This document shows positions 7,766 to 15,081 of a DNA stretch of 39,600 bases, in pieces; positions within the stretch are counted from its first letter, which is position 1, and each line of letters starts with the position of its first letter. Under the pieces are notes generated by a model, which was given only the letters and a program-made list of their open reading frames with translations, did no database searches and was not told where the DNA came from. This stretch comes from a virus: positions 1 to 39,600 of the IMG/VR virus record IMGVR_UViG_3300037119_000629. The stretch is one strand, 5' to 3'. The translations under genes were made by a program, and so were the position numbers.

Positions 7766-9268
7766 ATGTCGGGCATCTTCCGGCCACATCAGTGGCGACC
7801 GCCTCAGCGTCGGGCGTTCCTGCCGACGGCTCCTGCGGGGACGGATGTCACCGACACAGCACCGGTCGGCTCGCTCGCCGCCTCCGGACTGGTCGCCCAG
7901 TCCGCCTCCTCGATCGTCGCGCTGGCCCTGCTCGGCACGCTGTCGATCAGTGGCGTCCAGGCCACCTCCACCTCTGACGTCGTCCACACCGCCAGGGTCG
8001 GCTACGCCTCCGTCTCCGGGGAGGCTGCGGCTTCCACCATCGGGGCGGTCGGCACGCCCACCGTGGGCTCACTGTCGGTCTCTGGTCTCCAGGCCACCTC
8101 CGCCGCTGACGTCATCCACACCGCGCGGGTCGGGTTCCTGTCGCTGAGTGGGGTCCGGGCTGCCTCCACCGCCGATGTCACCAGCACCGCCACTGTGGGT
8201 GCGCTGGCCCTGTCTGGGCTCCAGGCCGTCTCCACCGTCGGAGCCACTGACATCGCGCACGTCGGCGCTCTGAGCGTCTCGGGTGTGCGGGCGCAGTCCA
8301 CCTCGGACAGCACCAACGCCGCTCGCGTCGGGCACCTGGCCGTCAGCGGGGTACCGGCCACCTCGGTCATCCAGACCAACGTCACCGACACGGCGCATGT
8401 CGGGTCGCTGTCCGTGTCCGGTGTGTCCGCAGTGTCTGCCGCGTCCGTCACCCACACCGCCAGGGTGGGCTTCCTCGCCGTCTCCGGCCTGGCACCCATC
8501 CTGTCGTTCGAGGATGTGGTGGAGGGGACCGGTCCTGGGCTCCTGGCCATCTCCGGTATCCGCGCCGACTCGGTGATCGTCGGCGACAACGTCACCCACA
8601 CCACCCACACGGGACTCATGGTCCTGTCGGGTATCCCGGCCACCTCGGTCGGTGTCGCCGTCCACACGGCCAGGGTCGGCTTCCTGTCGATCAGCGGCCT
8701 CCGCGCGGACGGTGCCTCCATCGTCACCAGCGCAGCCCACACGGGCTCGCTGGCCATCTCCGGTGTCCCAGCAGCCTCCACGGTCAACGGGGTCGGTACG
8801 GCCCGTGTGGGGTCACTCTCCGTCAGCGGCATCTCCGCCGACTCGGTCGGCCTGACCAACGTCACCAGTCCTGCCTCCGTCGGCTTCCTGTCCCTGGCCG
8901 GGGTGGGGGCCACTGCCGGGTCCGACGCCACCGCGACAGCACATGTCGGCTCGCTGTCGATCAGTGGCATCGCCCCGCTCCTCATCATCGAGGAGGTCAT
9001 CGAGGGCAACGGCCCCGCCTGCCTGGCCATCTACGGCATCCCGGCCACGTCCACGACGGCGGCGCTGGACCAGACCCACACCACCAAGGTCGGGTTCCTC
9101 TCGCTGTCCGGCCTGCGTGCCCGCTCCATCATCGACGGCGGCATCCCTGTCCCGATCTGCGAGCCGACCCTTACCCTGACAGTGCCGTCCACCGACCTGA
9201 CGCTCACCGTCGTGGACGGACACCTCACCCTCACCGTCCCTGCGACAGCACTGGAGTTGTCATGCTGA
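7766..9268 (+). CDS. Tandem-repeat beta-strand protein (500 aa, 19 units)
   Basis: The ATG follows the previous stop by four bases and has no clear ribosome-binding site, suggesting coupled translation. After a basic N-terminus (MSGIFRPHQWRPPQRRAF), residues 32-458 consist of 19 units of about 22 residues with the consensus TARVGxLSISGxxATSxxDVxH. The alternation of small and hydrophobic residues suggests a stacked beta fibre or solenoid. Units 8 and 15 are 24 residues long and share TNVT; units 10 and 17 share an APxL..E-V-EG-GP insertion. A longer period of 160 residues is therefore laid over the short one. The C-terminus carries three LTLTVP-like strands and ends in Cys. No enzymatic motif is seen. 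It is probably a fibre or whisker on the head or neck; the name of any family is unknown to me. Confidence 0.7.
   Translation: MSGIFRPHQWRPPQRRAFLPTAPAGTDVTDTAPVGSLAASGLVAQSASSIVALALLGTLSISGVQATSTSDVVHTARVGYASVSGEAAASTIGAVGTPTVGSLSVSGLQATSAADVIHTARVGFLSLSGVRAASTADVTSTATVGALALSGLQAVSTVGATDIAHVGALSVSGVRAQSTSDSTNAARVGHLAVSGVPATSVIQTNVTDTAHVGSLSVSGVSAVSAASVTHTARVGFLAVSGLAPILSFEDVVEGTGPGLLAISGIRADSVIVGDNVTHTTHTGLMVLSGIPATSVGVAVHTARVGFLSISGLRADGASIVTSAAHTGSLAISGVPAASTVNGVGTARVGSLSVSGISADSVGLTNVTSPASVGFLSLAGVGATAGSDATATAHVGSLSISGIAPLLIIEEVIEGNGPACLAIYGIPATSTTAALDQTHTTKVGFLSLSGLRARSIIDGGIPVPICEPTLTLTVPSTDLTLTVVDGHLTLTVPATALELSC
7859..9139 (+). repeat. 19 tandem 66-bp-class coding repeats
   Basis: This is the DNA counterpart of the 22-residue protein repeats. 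Most units are 66 bases and some are 72. The units have diverged at the DNA level, so they are old duplications kept by selection on the protein, not a fresh expansion. A second-order repeat is visible: the APILSF and APLLII insertions start at 8492 and 8972, exactly 480 bases apart. Confidence 0.85.
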
Positions 9269-9576
9269 CGATCCCCACCTTCACCGAGGGCGACACGGCC
9301 CGACCGCTGACCGGTGTGGTGTCGGCGGGGAAGCAGCCCGTCGACATCACCGGCTCGGCGGTGGAGGCGCACATCCTGCGCCCCGACCGGGAGACCGTCC
9401 TGTCCGTCACTGCCGCGATCGAGGATGGTCCTGCCGGGGCGTGGATCTACCAGTGGGGCGACACCGACCTCTCGGTGGTGGGGATACACGAGGTGGAGGT
9501 CGAGGTCACCTTCCCGTCCGGGAGGCCCGAGACCTTCGGCCCGCAGAAGTTCAAGGTGCGCGCCCAGTTCGCCTGA
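9262..9576 (+). CDS. Small beta-sandwich protein, BppU N-terminus-like
   Basis: The start overlaps the end of the repeat-protein gene by 7 bases. The 104-aa product begins TIPTFTEGDTARPLTGVV, then QPVDITGSAVEAHILRPDRETVL, and ends with GIHEVEVEVTFPSGRPETF. This matches the style of the N-terminal beta domain of phage baseplate upper proteins (BppU) and related small connector or fibre-docking proteins. It is the last gene before the non-coding gap upstream of the capsid gene. A docking role for the repeat protein is an inference from adjacency. Confidence 0.6.
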   Translation: MLTIPTFTEGDTARPLTGVVSAGKQPVDITGSAVEAHILRPDRETVLSVTAAIEDGPAGAWIYQWGDTDLSVVGIHEVEVEVTFPSGRPETFGPQKFKVRAQFA

Positions 9577-9577
9577 C

Positions 9578-9594
9578 CTTCCAGTAACTGGAAG
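9578..9594. promoter_or_regulatory. Dyad element copy 1, perfect 17-bp palindrome
   Basis: CTTCCAGTAACTGGAAG is perfectly symmetric about its central A. It starts two bases after the stop of the preceding gene and lies 127 bases before the capsid start. It is one of six copies of TTCCAGTNACTGGAA in the window and is probably a protein-binding site. Confidence 0.75.
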
Positions 9595-9607
9595 CAGTGT
9601 GTAGTCT
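9579..9607 (+). promoter_or_regulatory. Possible late promoter overlapping the dyad
   Basis: TTCCAG and TAGTCT are 17 bases apart, and the second has the TAnnnT form of actinobacterial -10 boxes. If real, transcription would begin near 9614 and the capsid leader would be about 108 bases. The -35 match is poor. The rest of the 145-base gap (9577-9721) holds no gene and shows only AGGAG at 9709-9713 as the capsid ribosome-binding site. Confidence 0.25.
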
Positions 9608-9721
9608 CTCCCTCAGAAGTTGAACGGCACGTCTCCAAGTGGACCTAGTCCCGTGCCTATGCACCCGGCCCTGGTTGATTCGCTCCCAGGCCAGTCCACA
9701 CTTTCCACAGGAGACGACGAT

Positions 9722-11365
9722 ATGGACGAGTTCAACGTCGCCGAAGACCTCAGCACCTACAGCGTTGAGGACATCGACAATCTGATCACCCAGGGCAACG
9801 AGCGCCTGGACGAGATCTTCGCCAAGGCCAACTGGACCGATGAAGAGGTGGTCGAGGCCGAGCGCATCGACGCTGCGGTCAAGGACCTGGGCGCGGAGAA
9901 GCAGCACCGCGTCACCGCTGCCAGCCAGCGGGTCGAGCGCATGAGTGCACTGAAGGACGCCCGCGTCACCGCTGCGGAGGACGACCTCGCGGTCGCCAAC
10001 GACACGCAGGCTGATGACGACGAGGAGGAGGCCGAAGAGGAGGCTGACGACTCCGAGGTCGAGGCAACTGTCGAGACCCCAGAGAAGGAGAAGGCAGTGA
10101 CCGCCTCGGCCCCCAACGTCATCGTTCGCAAGCCCCGCCCGGTTGTTCCGGAGACCCCCGCCAAGAAGGTCAGCATCATCGCCTCGGCGGACATCCCGGA
10201 CTTCACCACCGGCTCCGAGATCGGCACCCTGGAGCGTCTCGCTGACGCCGTGGCCAGCCGCGCCAAGGGCATGCCGGTCTTCACCGGGGGTACCGCAGGC
10301 GGCACCCTCCAGAAGTACCCGGTGGCCACCATCCGTCGCGGCTTCGAGGACGACCTCGTGGCCAAGGGCAACGGTGACGTGACCGAGGTCCTCGACCGGG
10401 CCGGTGACGAGAAGCGCCTCCCCGGTGGGTCGCTCACGGCGGCGGGTGGCTGGTGCGCCCCGTCCCAGACCCTGTACGACTTCTGTGCGGGTGAGTCCCT
10501 CGACGGACTCTGGGACGTCCCGGAGATCCAGGTCACCCGTGGTGGCATCAACTTCACGATGGGTCCGCAGTTCTCCGACTTCTACGGTCAGGACTTCACC
10601 CAGACCGAGGCCCAGGCCATCGCCGGTACGGACAAGACCTGCTACACGATCACCTGCCCGACCTTCACGGATGTCCGCCTGGACGCGACCGGCCTCTGCA
10701 TCAAACTGCCGATCCTGACCAACGCGGCGTACCCGGAACTGACGCAGCGGATCACCTCGGGCATGCTCACCGCCCACCAGCACAAGATCTCCAGCAACCT
10801 CATCGTCAAGGCCCTGGCCATCGCGGCTGCGGTCACCCCGGCGACCATCGGTGGCACGGTCTCCGACTCGCTGGCGGCGCTGGAACTCCAGGCCGAGACC
10901 CTCCGAGGCGTCTACCGTCTGCCGCTCGCGCAGACCATGGAGGTCGTCGTCCCCTACTGGGTCCGAGCCGCGATGCGCGCCGACCTGGCGAACCGCAACG
11001 GCGTCGACATGCTGGCCATCTCCGACCAGCAACTCCAGTCGTACTTCTCGGCACGCAAGTTGAACGTGCAGTGGGTCTACAACTGGCAGCCGCTGGTGGA
11101 GAACGAGGAGGGCTACCCGGCCACCTTCGTCGCGCTGATCTACCCCTCGGGCACCTTCGTCAAGGGCACCTCGGACGTCATCACGCTGAGCAACGTCTAC
11201 GACGCGGCCAGCCTGGTGGAGAACGAGTACACCGGCCTCTTCACCGAGGAGGGCATCCTCCTGGCGAACCGCTGCTACAAGGCCAAGAAGGTCACGATCC
11301 CGCTCTGCCAGGCTGGCAAGACCGGTATCGCCAACCTCGCCGCCTGCTTCACCCTCACCCCCTGA
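9722..11365 (+). CDS. Major capsid protein (HK97 fold) with scaffold-like N-terminus
   Basis: The start is set at the ATG with AGGAG 8 bases upstream; an earlier in-frame start in the leader has no such site. The 547-aa product has two parts. Residues 1-135 are highly charged and helical (for example DDDEEEAEEEADD), resembling the delta/scaffold domain that the prohead protease removes. The rest is the shell protein, with features typical of actinophage HK97-like capsids: FTTGSEIGTLERLADAVASRAKG, an N-arm/E-loop region, TCPTFTDVRLDATGLCIKLP, ITSGMLTAHQHKI and a C-terminal Cys-rich beta end. The capsid assembles as pentamers and hexamers of this protein. It is preceded by a regulatory gap and followed by a strong hairpin, consistent with high, separately tuned expression. 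Confidence 0.93.
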   Translation: MDEFNVAEDLSTYSVEDIDNLITQGNERLDEIFAKANWTDEEVVEAERIDAAVKDLGAEKQHRVTAASQRVERMSALKDARVTAAEDDLAVANDTQADDDEEEAEEEADDSEVEATVETPEKEKAVTASAPNVIVRKPRPVVPETPAKKVSIIASADIPDFTTGSEIGTLERLADAVASRAKGMPVFTGGTAGGTLQKYPVATIRRGFEDDLVAKGNGDVTEVLDRAGDEKRLPGGSLTAAGGWCAPSQTLYDFCAGESLDGLWDVPEIQVTRGGINFTMGPQFSDFYGQDFTQTEAQAIAGTDKTCYTITCPTFTDVRLDATGLCIKLPILTNAAYPELTQRITSGMLTAHQHKISSNLIVKALAIAAAVTPATIGGTVSDSLAALELQAETLRGVYRLPLAQTMEVVVPYWVRAAMRADLANRNGVDMLAISDQQLQSYFSARKLNVQWVYNWQPLVENEEGYPATFVALIYPSGTFVKGTSDVITLSNVYDAASLVENEYTGLFTEEGILLANRCYKAKKVTIPLCQAGKTGIANLAACFTLTP

Positions 11366-11370
11366 TCACC

Positions 11371-11407
11371 AGCCCCGGCTCCCGTAGCCACTCCGGGAGC
11401 CGGGGCT
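11371..11407 (+). terminator. Strong hairpin after capsid gene, no U-tract
   Basis: AGCCCCGGCTCCCG pairs perfectly with CGGGAGCCGGGGCT across a 9-base loop, giving a 14-bp G+C-rich stem six bases after the capsid stop. No run of T follows (ACTCACCCC). It therefore probably acts as a partial terminator or as an mRNA 3'-end stabiliser rather than a full stop. Confidence 0.7.
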
Positions 11408-11428
11408 ACTCACCCCTAGGAGGTTGAG

Positions 11429-11728
11429 ATGGCAGATGTGAAGGTCCAGCAGAGCAAGGACAACGCCGTGCTCCTGCTCGATGCAGCCGAGAAGGCCAAG
11501 GAGGAAGCCAACGTGGTGCGAACCAGCGGCGGCTATCTCGTGGTCGACGAGGCCCTGGCCAAGAAGGCAGGCGTCGAGTACACGACCGAGGACGACGAGG
11601 CGAAAGCCTTCGATGCCAAGGTCAAGGCGGACGACGAAGAGGCGGGTGTCCAGCGTGACAAGAGCAACCCGCGCAAGGTGACGGCCAAGAAGGTCGCCGC
11701 CAAGAAGACCACCGCAGCCGAGGAGTGA
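11429..11728 (+). CDS. Small charged protein after capsid (99 aa)
   Basis: AGGAGGTTGAG gives a near-ideal ribosome-binding site. The product is acidic in the middle (TTEDDEAKAFD, KADDEEAG) and ends in an alanine/lysine-rich tail (KKVAAKKTTAAEE) like those of histone-like or nucleic-acid-binding proteins. An N-terminal part (SKDNAVLLLDAAEKAKEEANVVRTSGGYLVVDEAL) may be a small fold. Genes of this size directly after the capsid are often head-associated, but no function can be proven. The strong translation signal suggests an abundant protein. Confidence 0.65.
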   Translation: MADVKVQQSKDNAVLLLDAAEKAKEEANVVRTSGGYLVVDEALAKKAGVEYTTEDDEAKAFDAKVKADDEEAGVQRDKSNPRKVTAKKVAAKKTTAAEE

Positions 11729-11731
11729 CCG

Positions 11732-12625
11732 ATGGCCACCAGGCAGTTCCCCATGGTGCGTGGGCGTGTCATGCGCGTCACGCGGCTCGACGGCTGTGGG
11801 CGCGTCGCTCCTGCGGCCTGCTCCAGTGTCGTTAGTGATGGCTTCGTCTCCATCGCGCTGACGGCCAACATCAACACCGGTACCGACATCAGCGTGGAGA
11901 ACGCCGCAGGGCGTGTCTGCGTGTCGGACCCGGCAGTCCCCCAGTTCAACGGCTACGGCGTGGTGGTCACGTTCTGCCAGGTGGACCCGGAGTTGTACGC
12001 GATGATGTCCGGCCAGGCCACGGTCTTCGACGGTGCTGGAGATGCCGTCGGGTTCCGGGTCTCCTCGGATGTCGACTCGTCCGACTCGGGCTTCGCGCTG
12101 GAGGTGTGGTCCAACGTCCCGGCTGCCGCCTGCTCCGCAGAGGCCGGTCAGGGCACCTACGGCTACACCCTCCTGCCGTTCGTGCAGGGTGGGGTGCTGG
12201 GTGACTTCACCATCGAGAACGGGGCGGTCACCTTCACCGTCTCGAACGCGGCCACGAAGACCGGCTCCGGCTGGGACACGGGTCCGTACGACGTGGTCCT
12301 CGACGACGCAGACGCTGCCTCGCCGCTGCTCACGGCCATCGGGACCTCGGACCACCTGCACGTCCAGTTGACCGAGGTCGCTCCCCCGGAGCCCACGACC
12401 GACTGTGTCGCCTCCGGTCCGCGCTCCACCTCCGGTATCGCGGGCATCCCCGGCACCTACGGGCCGACGGACTCCTACCCCCGCGAGTCGTTCGCGGACC
12501 TCACCGTCTCGCCGACGCTCACCGCGTCGCCGACCACGGCGTGGACCACCGGGCAGTACATCCTGCTCGCGGACGGCACGAAGGCCCACTGGACGTCCTC
12601 CGCCTGGGCTGCTGGTCCGGCCTAG
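11732..12625 (+). CDS. Major tail tube-type protein (297 aa)
   Basis: Residues 1-215 have the pattern of actinophage major tail proteins: GRVMRVTRLDGCGRV at the start, SIALTANINTGTDISVENAAGRVCVSD, then LLPFVQGGVLGDFTIENGAVTFTVSNA and GWDTGPYDVVL. Such proteins form hexameric rings stacked around the tape measure. After a PPEP linker a separate C-terminal module of about 70 residues (AWTTGQYILLADGTKAHWTSSAWAAGPA) probably decorates the tube surface. The gene lies between the capsid and connector genes, earlier than the usual position just before the chaperones. It is bounded by hairpins on both sides. A head decoration role is the main alternative, but I consider it less likely. Confidence 0.75.
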   Translation: MATRQFPMVRGRVMRVTRLDGCGRVAPAACSSVVSDGFVSIALTANINTGTDISVENAAGRVCVSDPAVPQFNGYGVVVTFCQVDPELYAMMSGQATVFDGAGDAVGFRVSSDVDSSDSGFALEVWSNVPAAACSAEAGQGTYGYTLLPFVQGGVLGDFTIENGAVTFTVSNAATKTGSGWDTGPYDVVLDDADAASPLLTAIGTSDHLHVQLTEVAPPEPTTDCVASGPRSTSGIAGIPGTYGPTDSYPRESFADLTVSPTLTASPTTAWTTGQYILLADGTKAHWTSSAWAAGPA

Positions 12626-12638
12626 CCGCAACACAGAT

Positions 12639-12668
12639 GAGGGGCCTGTCGTCACTGACAGGCCCCTC
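12639..12668 (+). terminator. Hairpin after major tail gene
   Basis: GAGGGGCCTGTC pairs with GACAGGCCCCTC over a GTCACT loop, a perfect 12-bp stem 13 bases after the stop. The stem can extend through ACACA (12631-12635) with TGTGT (12671-12675). There is no T-run, so attenuation or mRNA protection is as likely as full termination. Confidence 0.7.
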
Positions 12669-12706
12669 GGTGTGTCCAGCCCTATGCTTTGCCTGAAGGA
12701 GGAGCG

Positions 12707-13486
12707 ATGAGCACACCTGCGCTGCCCACCGAGTGCTGGCCTGTCGACACGTCCTTCTGTACCGGGTGGGATGACTACGCCACCGAGGTCCAGGAGTATG
12801 CGGTCGCGCTGGCCGAGACGTCCATGCGTGCCCTCACCGGCTACCGGGTGGGGGGCTGCCCGGTCACGGTCCGTCCCTGCTCCCGGCGCTGCGCTCGGGA
12901 CTCCGCCGCCTGGTACTGGGCGGGCTCCATGTTCTACCCGTACATCGCGTCCAACGGGGAGTGGGTGAACGCCTGCTGCGAGTCCGACGACTGCGACCAC
13001 CTGGGGGCGGAGCGCATCTTCCTGCTCGGCCCGGTCGGCGAGATCACCGAAGTCCTCATCGACGGCGAGGTTGTGTCCGAGGCCGTCTACCGGGTGGACA
13101 ACGGCAACGAGTTGGTCCGGACCGACGGCTCCGTCTGGCCCACCACCCAGAACATGGTGGTGGGATCGGACGAGGTGGGGGCGTTCGCCGTCACCTACCT
13201 GCGCGGCGTACCGGTGGACGGGCTGGGGACCAAGGCTGCCGGTTCCCTGGCCTGCGAGTTCGCGGCGGGCATCGTGGGTGGCCGGTGCCGCCTGCCTGAC
13301 AACGTCACCAGCATCACCCGGCAGGGCGTCTCGATGGAGTTGGCGGCTGGCCTGTTCCCCTCCGGGAAGACTGGCATCCGCGAGGTCGACGCCTACGTGA
13401 TGCGCTGGAACCCGACGAACCTGACGGCTCCGCTGCGGGTGTACTCCCCAGACCTCCATGAGCCGAGGACCACCACATGGCCATGA
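12707..13486 (+). CDS. Head-to-tail adaptor protein
   Basis: The start is placed at the ATG with GAAGGAGGAG upstream. An in-frame TTG at 12689 is less good. The 259-aa product matches the long actinophage adaptor style: a helical N-terminus (CTGWDDYATEVQEYAVALAETSMRALTGYRVG), a Cys-rich central region (CPVTVRPCSRRC, ACCESDDC), a beta domain with GPVGEITEVLIDGEVV, and a C-terminal segment ending RWNPTNLTAPLRVYSPDLH. Adaptors of this kind dock on the portal after packaging (HK97 gp6/SPP1 gp15 role). It opens a three-gene connector cluster and overlaps the next gene by 10 bases. Confidence 0.8.
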   Translation: MSTPALPTECWPVDTSFCTGWDDYATEVQEYAVALAETSMRALTGYRVGGCPVTVRPCSRRCARDSAAWYWAGSMFYPYIASNGEWVNACCESDDCDHLGAERIFLLGPVGEITEVLIDGEVVSEAVYRVDNGNELVRTDGSVWPTTQNMVVGSDEVGAFAVTYLRGVPVDGLGTKAAGSLACEFAAGIVGGRCRLPDNVTSITRQGVSMELAAGLFPSGKTGIREVDAYVMRWNPTNLTAPLRVYSPDLHEPRTTTWP

Positions 13487-13980
13487 CCGACGATGATCTG
13501 GTCTGGCCGTTCCTGACGGACCTCGCCGCCGAGTTGGAGGTGGAGATCGCCACCTCCGGGCTGGCCGAACCGTGCTGGCTGGGCGTCATCCCCGGTGCCC
13601 TGGTGGCGCTGGACTACTGCTCCCCCTGCGGTGGGGAGCGGTGCGGCATGGCCTGGGTACGGCTGGCCAACATCAACGAGTGGGTGGACCCGATCAGCGC
13701 GACGGACTTCTCGCGCTGCAACACCGTCTTCACGGCTACCTACGAGATGGGCATCGTCCGCTGCCACCAGACCGCTGACGCCCGAGGTGAGCCGATGTCG
13801 ATGGAGTACCAGGCCAACTCGGCGCGGGTGCAACTGGCGGAGATGGCGGCGATGAAGCGGGTGCTGCTGTGCAGCGACCTGATGAAGAACCGTGAGGTGA
13901 CGCTCGGCGCGTACCAGCCGATCGGTCCCGAGGGTTCCTGCGTCGGGGGCACCTGGACCGCTCTCGTGGACATGTTCTGA
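13477..13980 (+). CDS. Putative head-tail connector/stopper or terminator protein
   Basis: The 167-aa product follows the adaptor with an overlap; an alternative ATG at 13483 would give an ATGA overlap, but GAGG spacing favours 13477. It is Cys-rich (CSPCGGERCG) and has a helical central region followed by IGPEGSCVGGTWTALVDMF. The ending G-x-C-x-GG-x-W with a final beta strand is common in actinophage connector proteins of this position. By gene order it should be either the stopper that closes the head or the tail terminator; the sequence does not decide between them. Confidence 0.65.
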   Translation: MAMTDDDLVWPFLTDLAAELEVEIATSGLAEPCWLGVIPGALVALDYCSPCGGERCGMAWVRLANINEWVDPISATDFSRCNTVFTATYEMGIVRCHQTADARGEPMSMEYQANSARVQLAEMAAMKRVLLCSDLMKNREVTLGAYQPIGPEGSCVGGTWTALVDMF

Positions 13981-14405
13981 TGGCCCGCCACGACATCGAC
14001 GTCGTCATCTACGACACGGTCATCACATCCATGAGCCAGCCTGGTGGGCTGGTGTGGCGCTGGGCGCGGCAGAAGTCCCAGCGGGTGCAGACCCTGGCCA
14101 AGGCGGAGTGCCCGGTTGTGACCGGCAGGTTGCGGTCCACCATCCACTCCTTCTACGAGGGGTCGACCCGTGACCAGGTGAAGGTGGGGGTCAGCGCGGG
14201 TGGTCCCGGTGCTCCGTACGCCAAGTTCGTCATCAAGGGCACGGGTGCCCGCAACATCGACCGGAGGATCTACCGGACGGACGGTGGGCCGCTGGGTCCG
14301 CTGCCGGTCAGTGCCTTCCACGGCACCCATGCACAGTGGGTCACTGGGCAGCACCCCAATGACTTCCTATCGGACGCACTCGACCAGGTCATGGACACCC
14401 TCTGA
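13980..14405 (+). CDS. HK97 gp10-like neck/tail completion protein
   Basis: It starts within TGATG, overlapping the previous stop by one base. The 141-aa product has the family layout of HK97 gp10-type proteins: an N-terminal helix, AECPVVTGRLRSTIHS in the middle, a beta strand (QVKVGVSAGG), APYAKFVIKGTGAR, and a final helix (NDFLSDALDQVMDTL). These proteins act at the head-tail joint. The PxxTGxLxxSI-type motif together with YAxFV-GT is the main evidence. It completes the connector set before the tail chaperones. Confidence 0.75.
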   Translation: MARHDIDVVIYDTVITSMSQPGGLVWRWARQKSQRVQTLAKAECPVVTGRLRSTIHSFYEGSTRDQVKVGVSAGGPGAPYAKFVIKGTGARNIDRRIYRTDGGPLGPLPVSAFHGTHAQWVTGQHPNDFLSDALDQVMDTL

Positions 14406-14439
14406 TCTACCATGTCTTCCACCTATAGGAAGGAACGGC

Positions 14440-14850
14440 ATGAAGGAGTTCATCACCGCCAAGAAGCGGGCTGATGCTGATGGTGACGCGGAAGTCATGC
14501 CCGACGTGGAGTTCACGGTCGACAAACACTCCATCGTCGCTCACGGTCCAACCTCCAGCCAGTTGACGCTGTTCATGGCGGCGGCTACCGGCTACGGCTC
14601 TGACCAGGACGCCATCGCCACCAGCATCAACTTCCTCTGGGAGTTGATGGAACCGGAGGACCAGCGGTACCTGAAGCGCCGCCTCCTCGTCGCCGCTGAT
14701 CCGTTCGGGGCCGAGGACATCGCGGACATCCTCACCTTCCTGATCCAGGAGTGGTCCAGCGAGCGCCCTACGAAGTCGTCGTCCGGCTCTGCCAACTCAC
14801 GATCACGCAGTGGGTCCGGTTCGACGGCGAAGCAGCGCGTCAGGGCGTAG
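14440..14850 (+). CDS. Tail assembly chaperone (G product)
   Basis: AGGAAGGAA precedes the ATG. The 136-aa product starts MKEFITAKKR, has a helical core with LTLFMAAATGYGSDQDAIATSINFLWELM, and after IQEW changes to a low-complexity Ser-rich tail (SSSGSANSRSRSGSGS). This is the classic shape of the short form of a siphophage tail-assembly chaperone, where the disordered tail is what is read when no frameshift happens. It assists folding and delivery of the tape measure during tail assembly and is not in the finished virion. Confidence 0.85.
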   Translation: MKEFITAKKRADADGDAEVMPDVEFTVDKHSIVAHGPTSSQLTLFMAAATGYGSDQDAIATSINFLWELMEPEDQRYLKRRLLVAADPFGAEDIADILTFLIQEWSSERPTKSSSGSANSRSRSGSGSTAKQRVRA

Positions 14851-15053
14851 ATCCGATCAAACTCCCGTTCGACAGGCTACTGAACTACATCTACACCGAG
14901 GCGACACGGAACGCTGATAGCGAAGATCGGGAGCAGTTCGACATACTTCTGGCAGCCCCCCTCGCCGGGATCACCGCCACGAGGGTTGTGACGGAGACAG
15001 AACTGGAACGTGAGGGCGACGACTTCATGAACTTCATGCAGGCAGTGACCTAG
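14440..15053 (+). CDS. Tail assembly chaperone G-T fusion via -1 frameshift
   Basis: A second frame, one base back from that of G, is open from 14700 to the TAG at 15051-15053 and encodes a helical protein (YEVVVRLCQLTITQWVRFDG ... FDRLLNYIYTEAT). It has no good start of its own: the first GTG is at 14751 and lacks a ribosome-binding site. The two frames meet where G reads ...ERPT and the other frame reads ...PYEVV. A -1 slip there gives a fusion of about 204 residues. Position just before the tape measure and the -1 relation match the conserved lambda G/G-T scheme. The exact slip base is inferred. Confidence 0.8.
14764..14771 (+). other. Probable -1 frameshift site
   Basis: Reading GAG CGC CCT and slipping back one base puts the Pro tRNA on CCC (14766-14768), after which TAC GAA GTC continues in the T frame. 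The site is not a perfect XXXYYYZ heptamer: the CGC codon does not re-pair well. The placement rests on single-tRNA slippage at C-CCT and on how well the two protein halves join. Confidence 0.45.
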
Positions 15054-15068
15054 TTCCAGTTACTGGAA
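15054..15068. promoter_or_regulatory. Dyad element copy 2
   Basis: TTCCAGTTACTGGAA fills the gap straight after the chaperone stop codon (15051-15053) and ends 13 bases before the tape-measure GTG. It touches the ribosome-binding site GAGGAGG. It cannot be a -35 element for the tape-measure gene because too little room remains before the start. Confidence 0.75.
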
Positions 15069-15081
15069 GAGGAGGTGGGCG

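Noticed and set aside
7859-9139. CRISPR-like array because of regular spacing
   Set aside because: The repeats are diverged at DNA level, contiguous without spacers, and keep an open reading frame.
9620-9651. TTGAAC...TAGTCC as a second promoter before the capsid gene
   Set aside because: The spacing of 20 bases is too long for a standard promoter.
9620-9721. Longer capsid protein starting upstream of 9722
   Set aside because: The extra residues come from the leader with no ribosome-binding site, while ATG 9722 has AGGAG at correct spacing.
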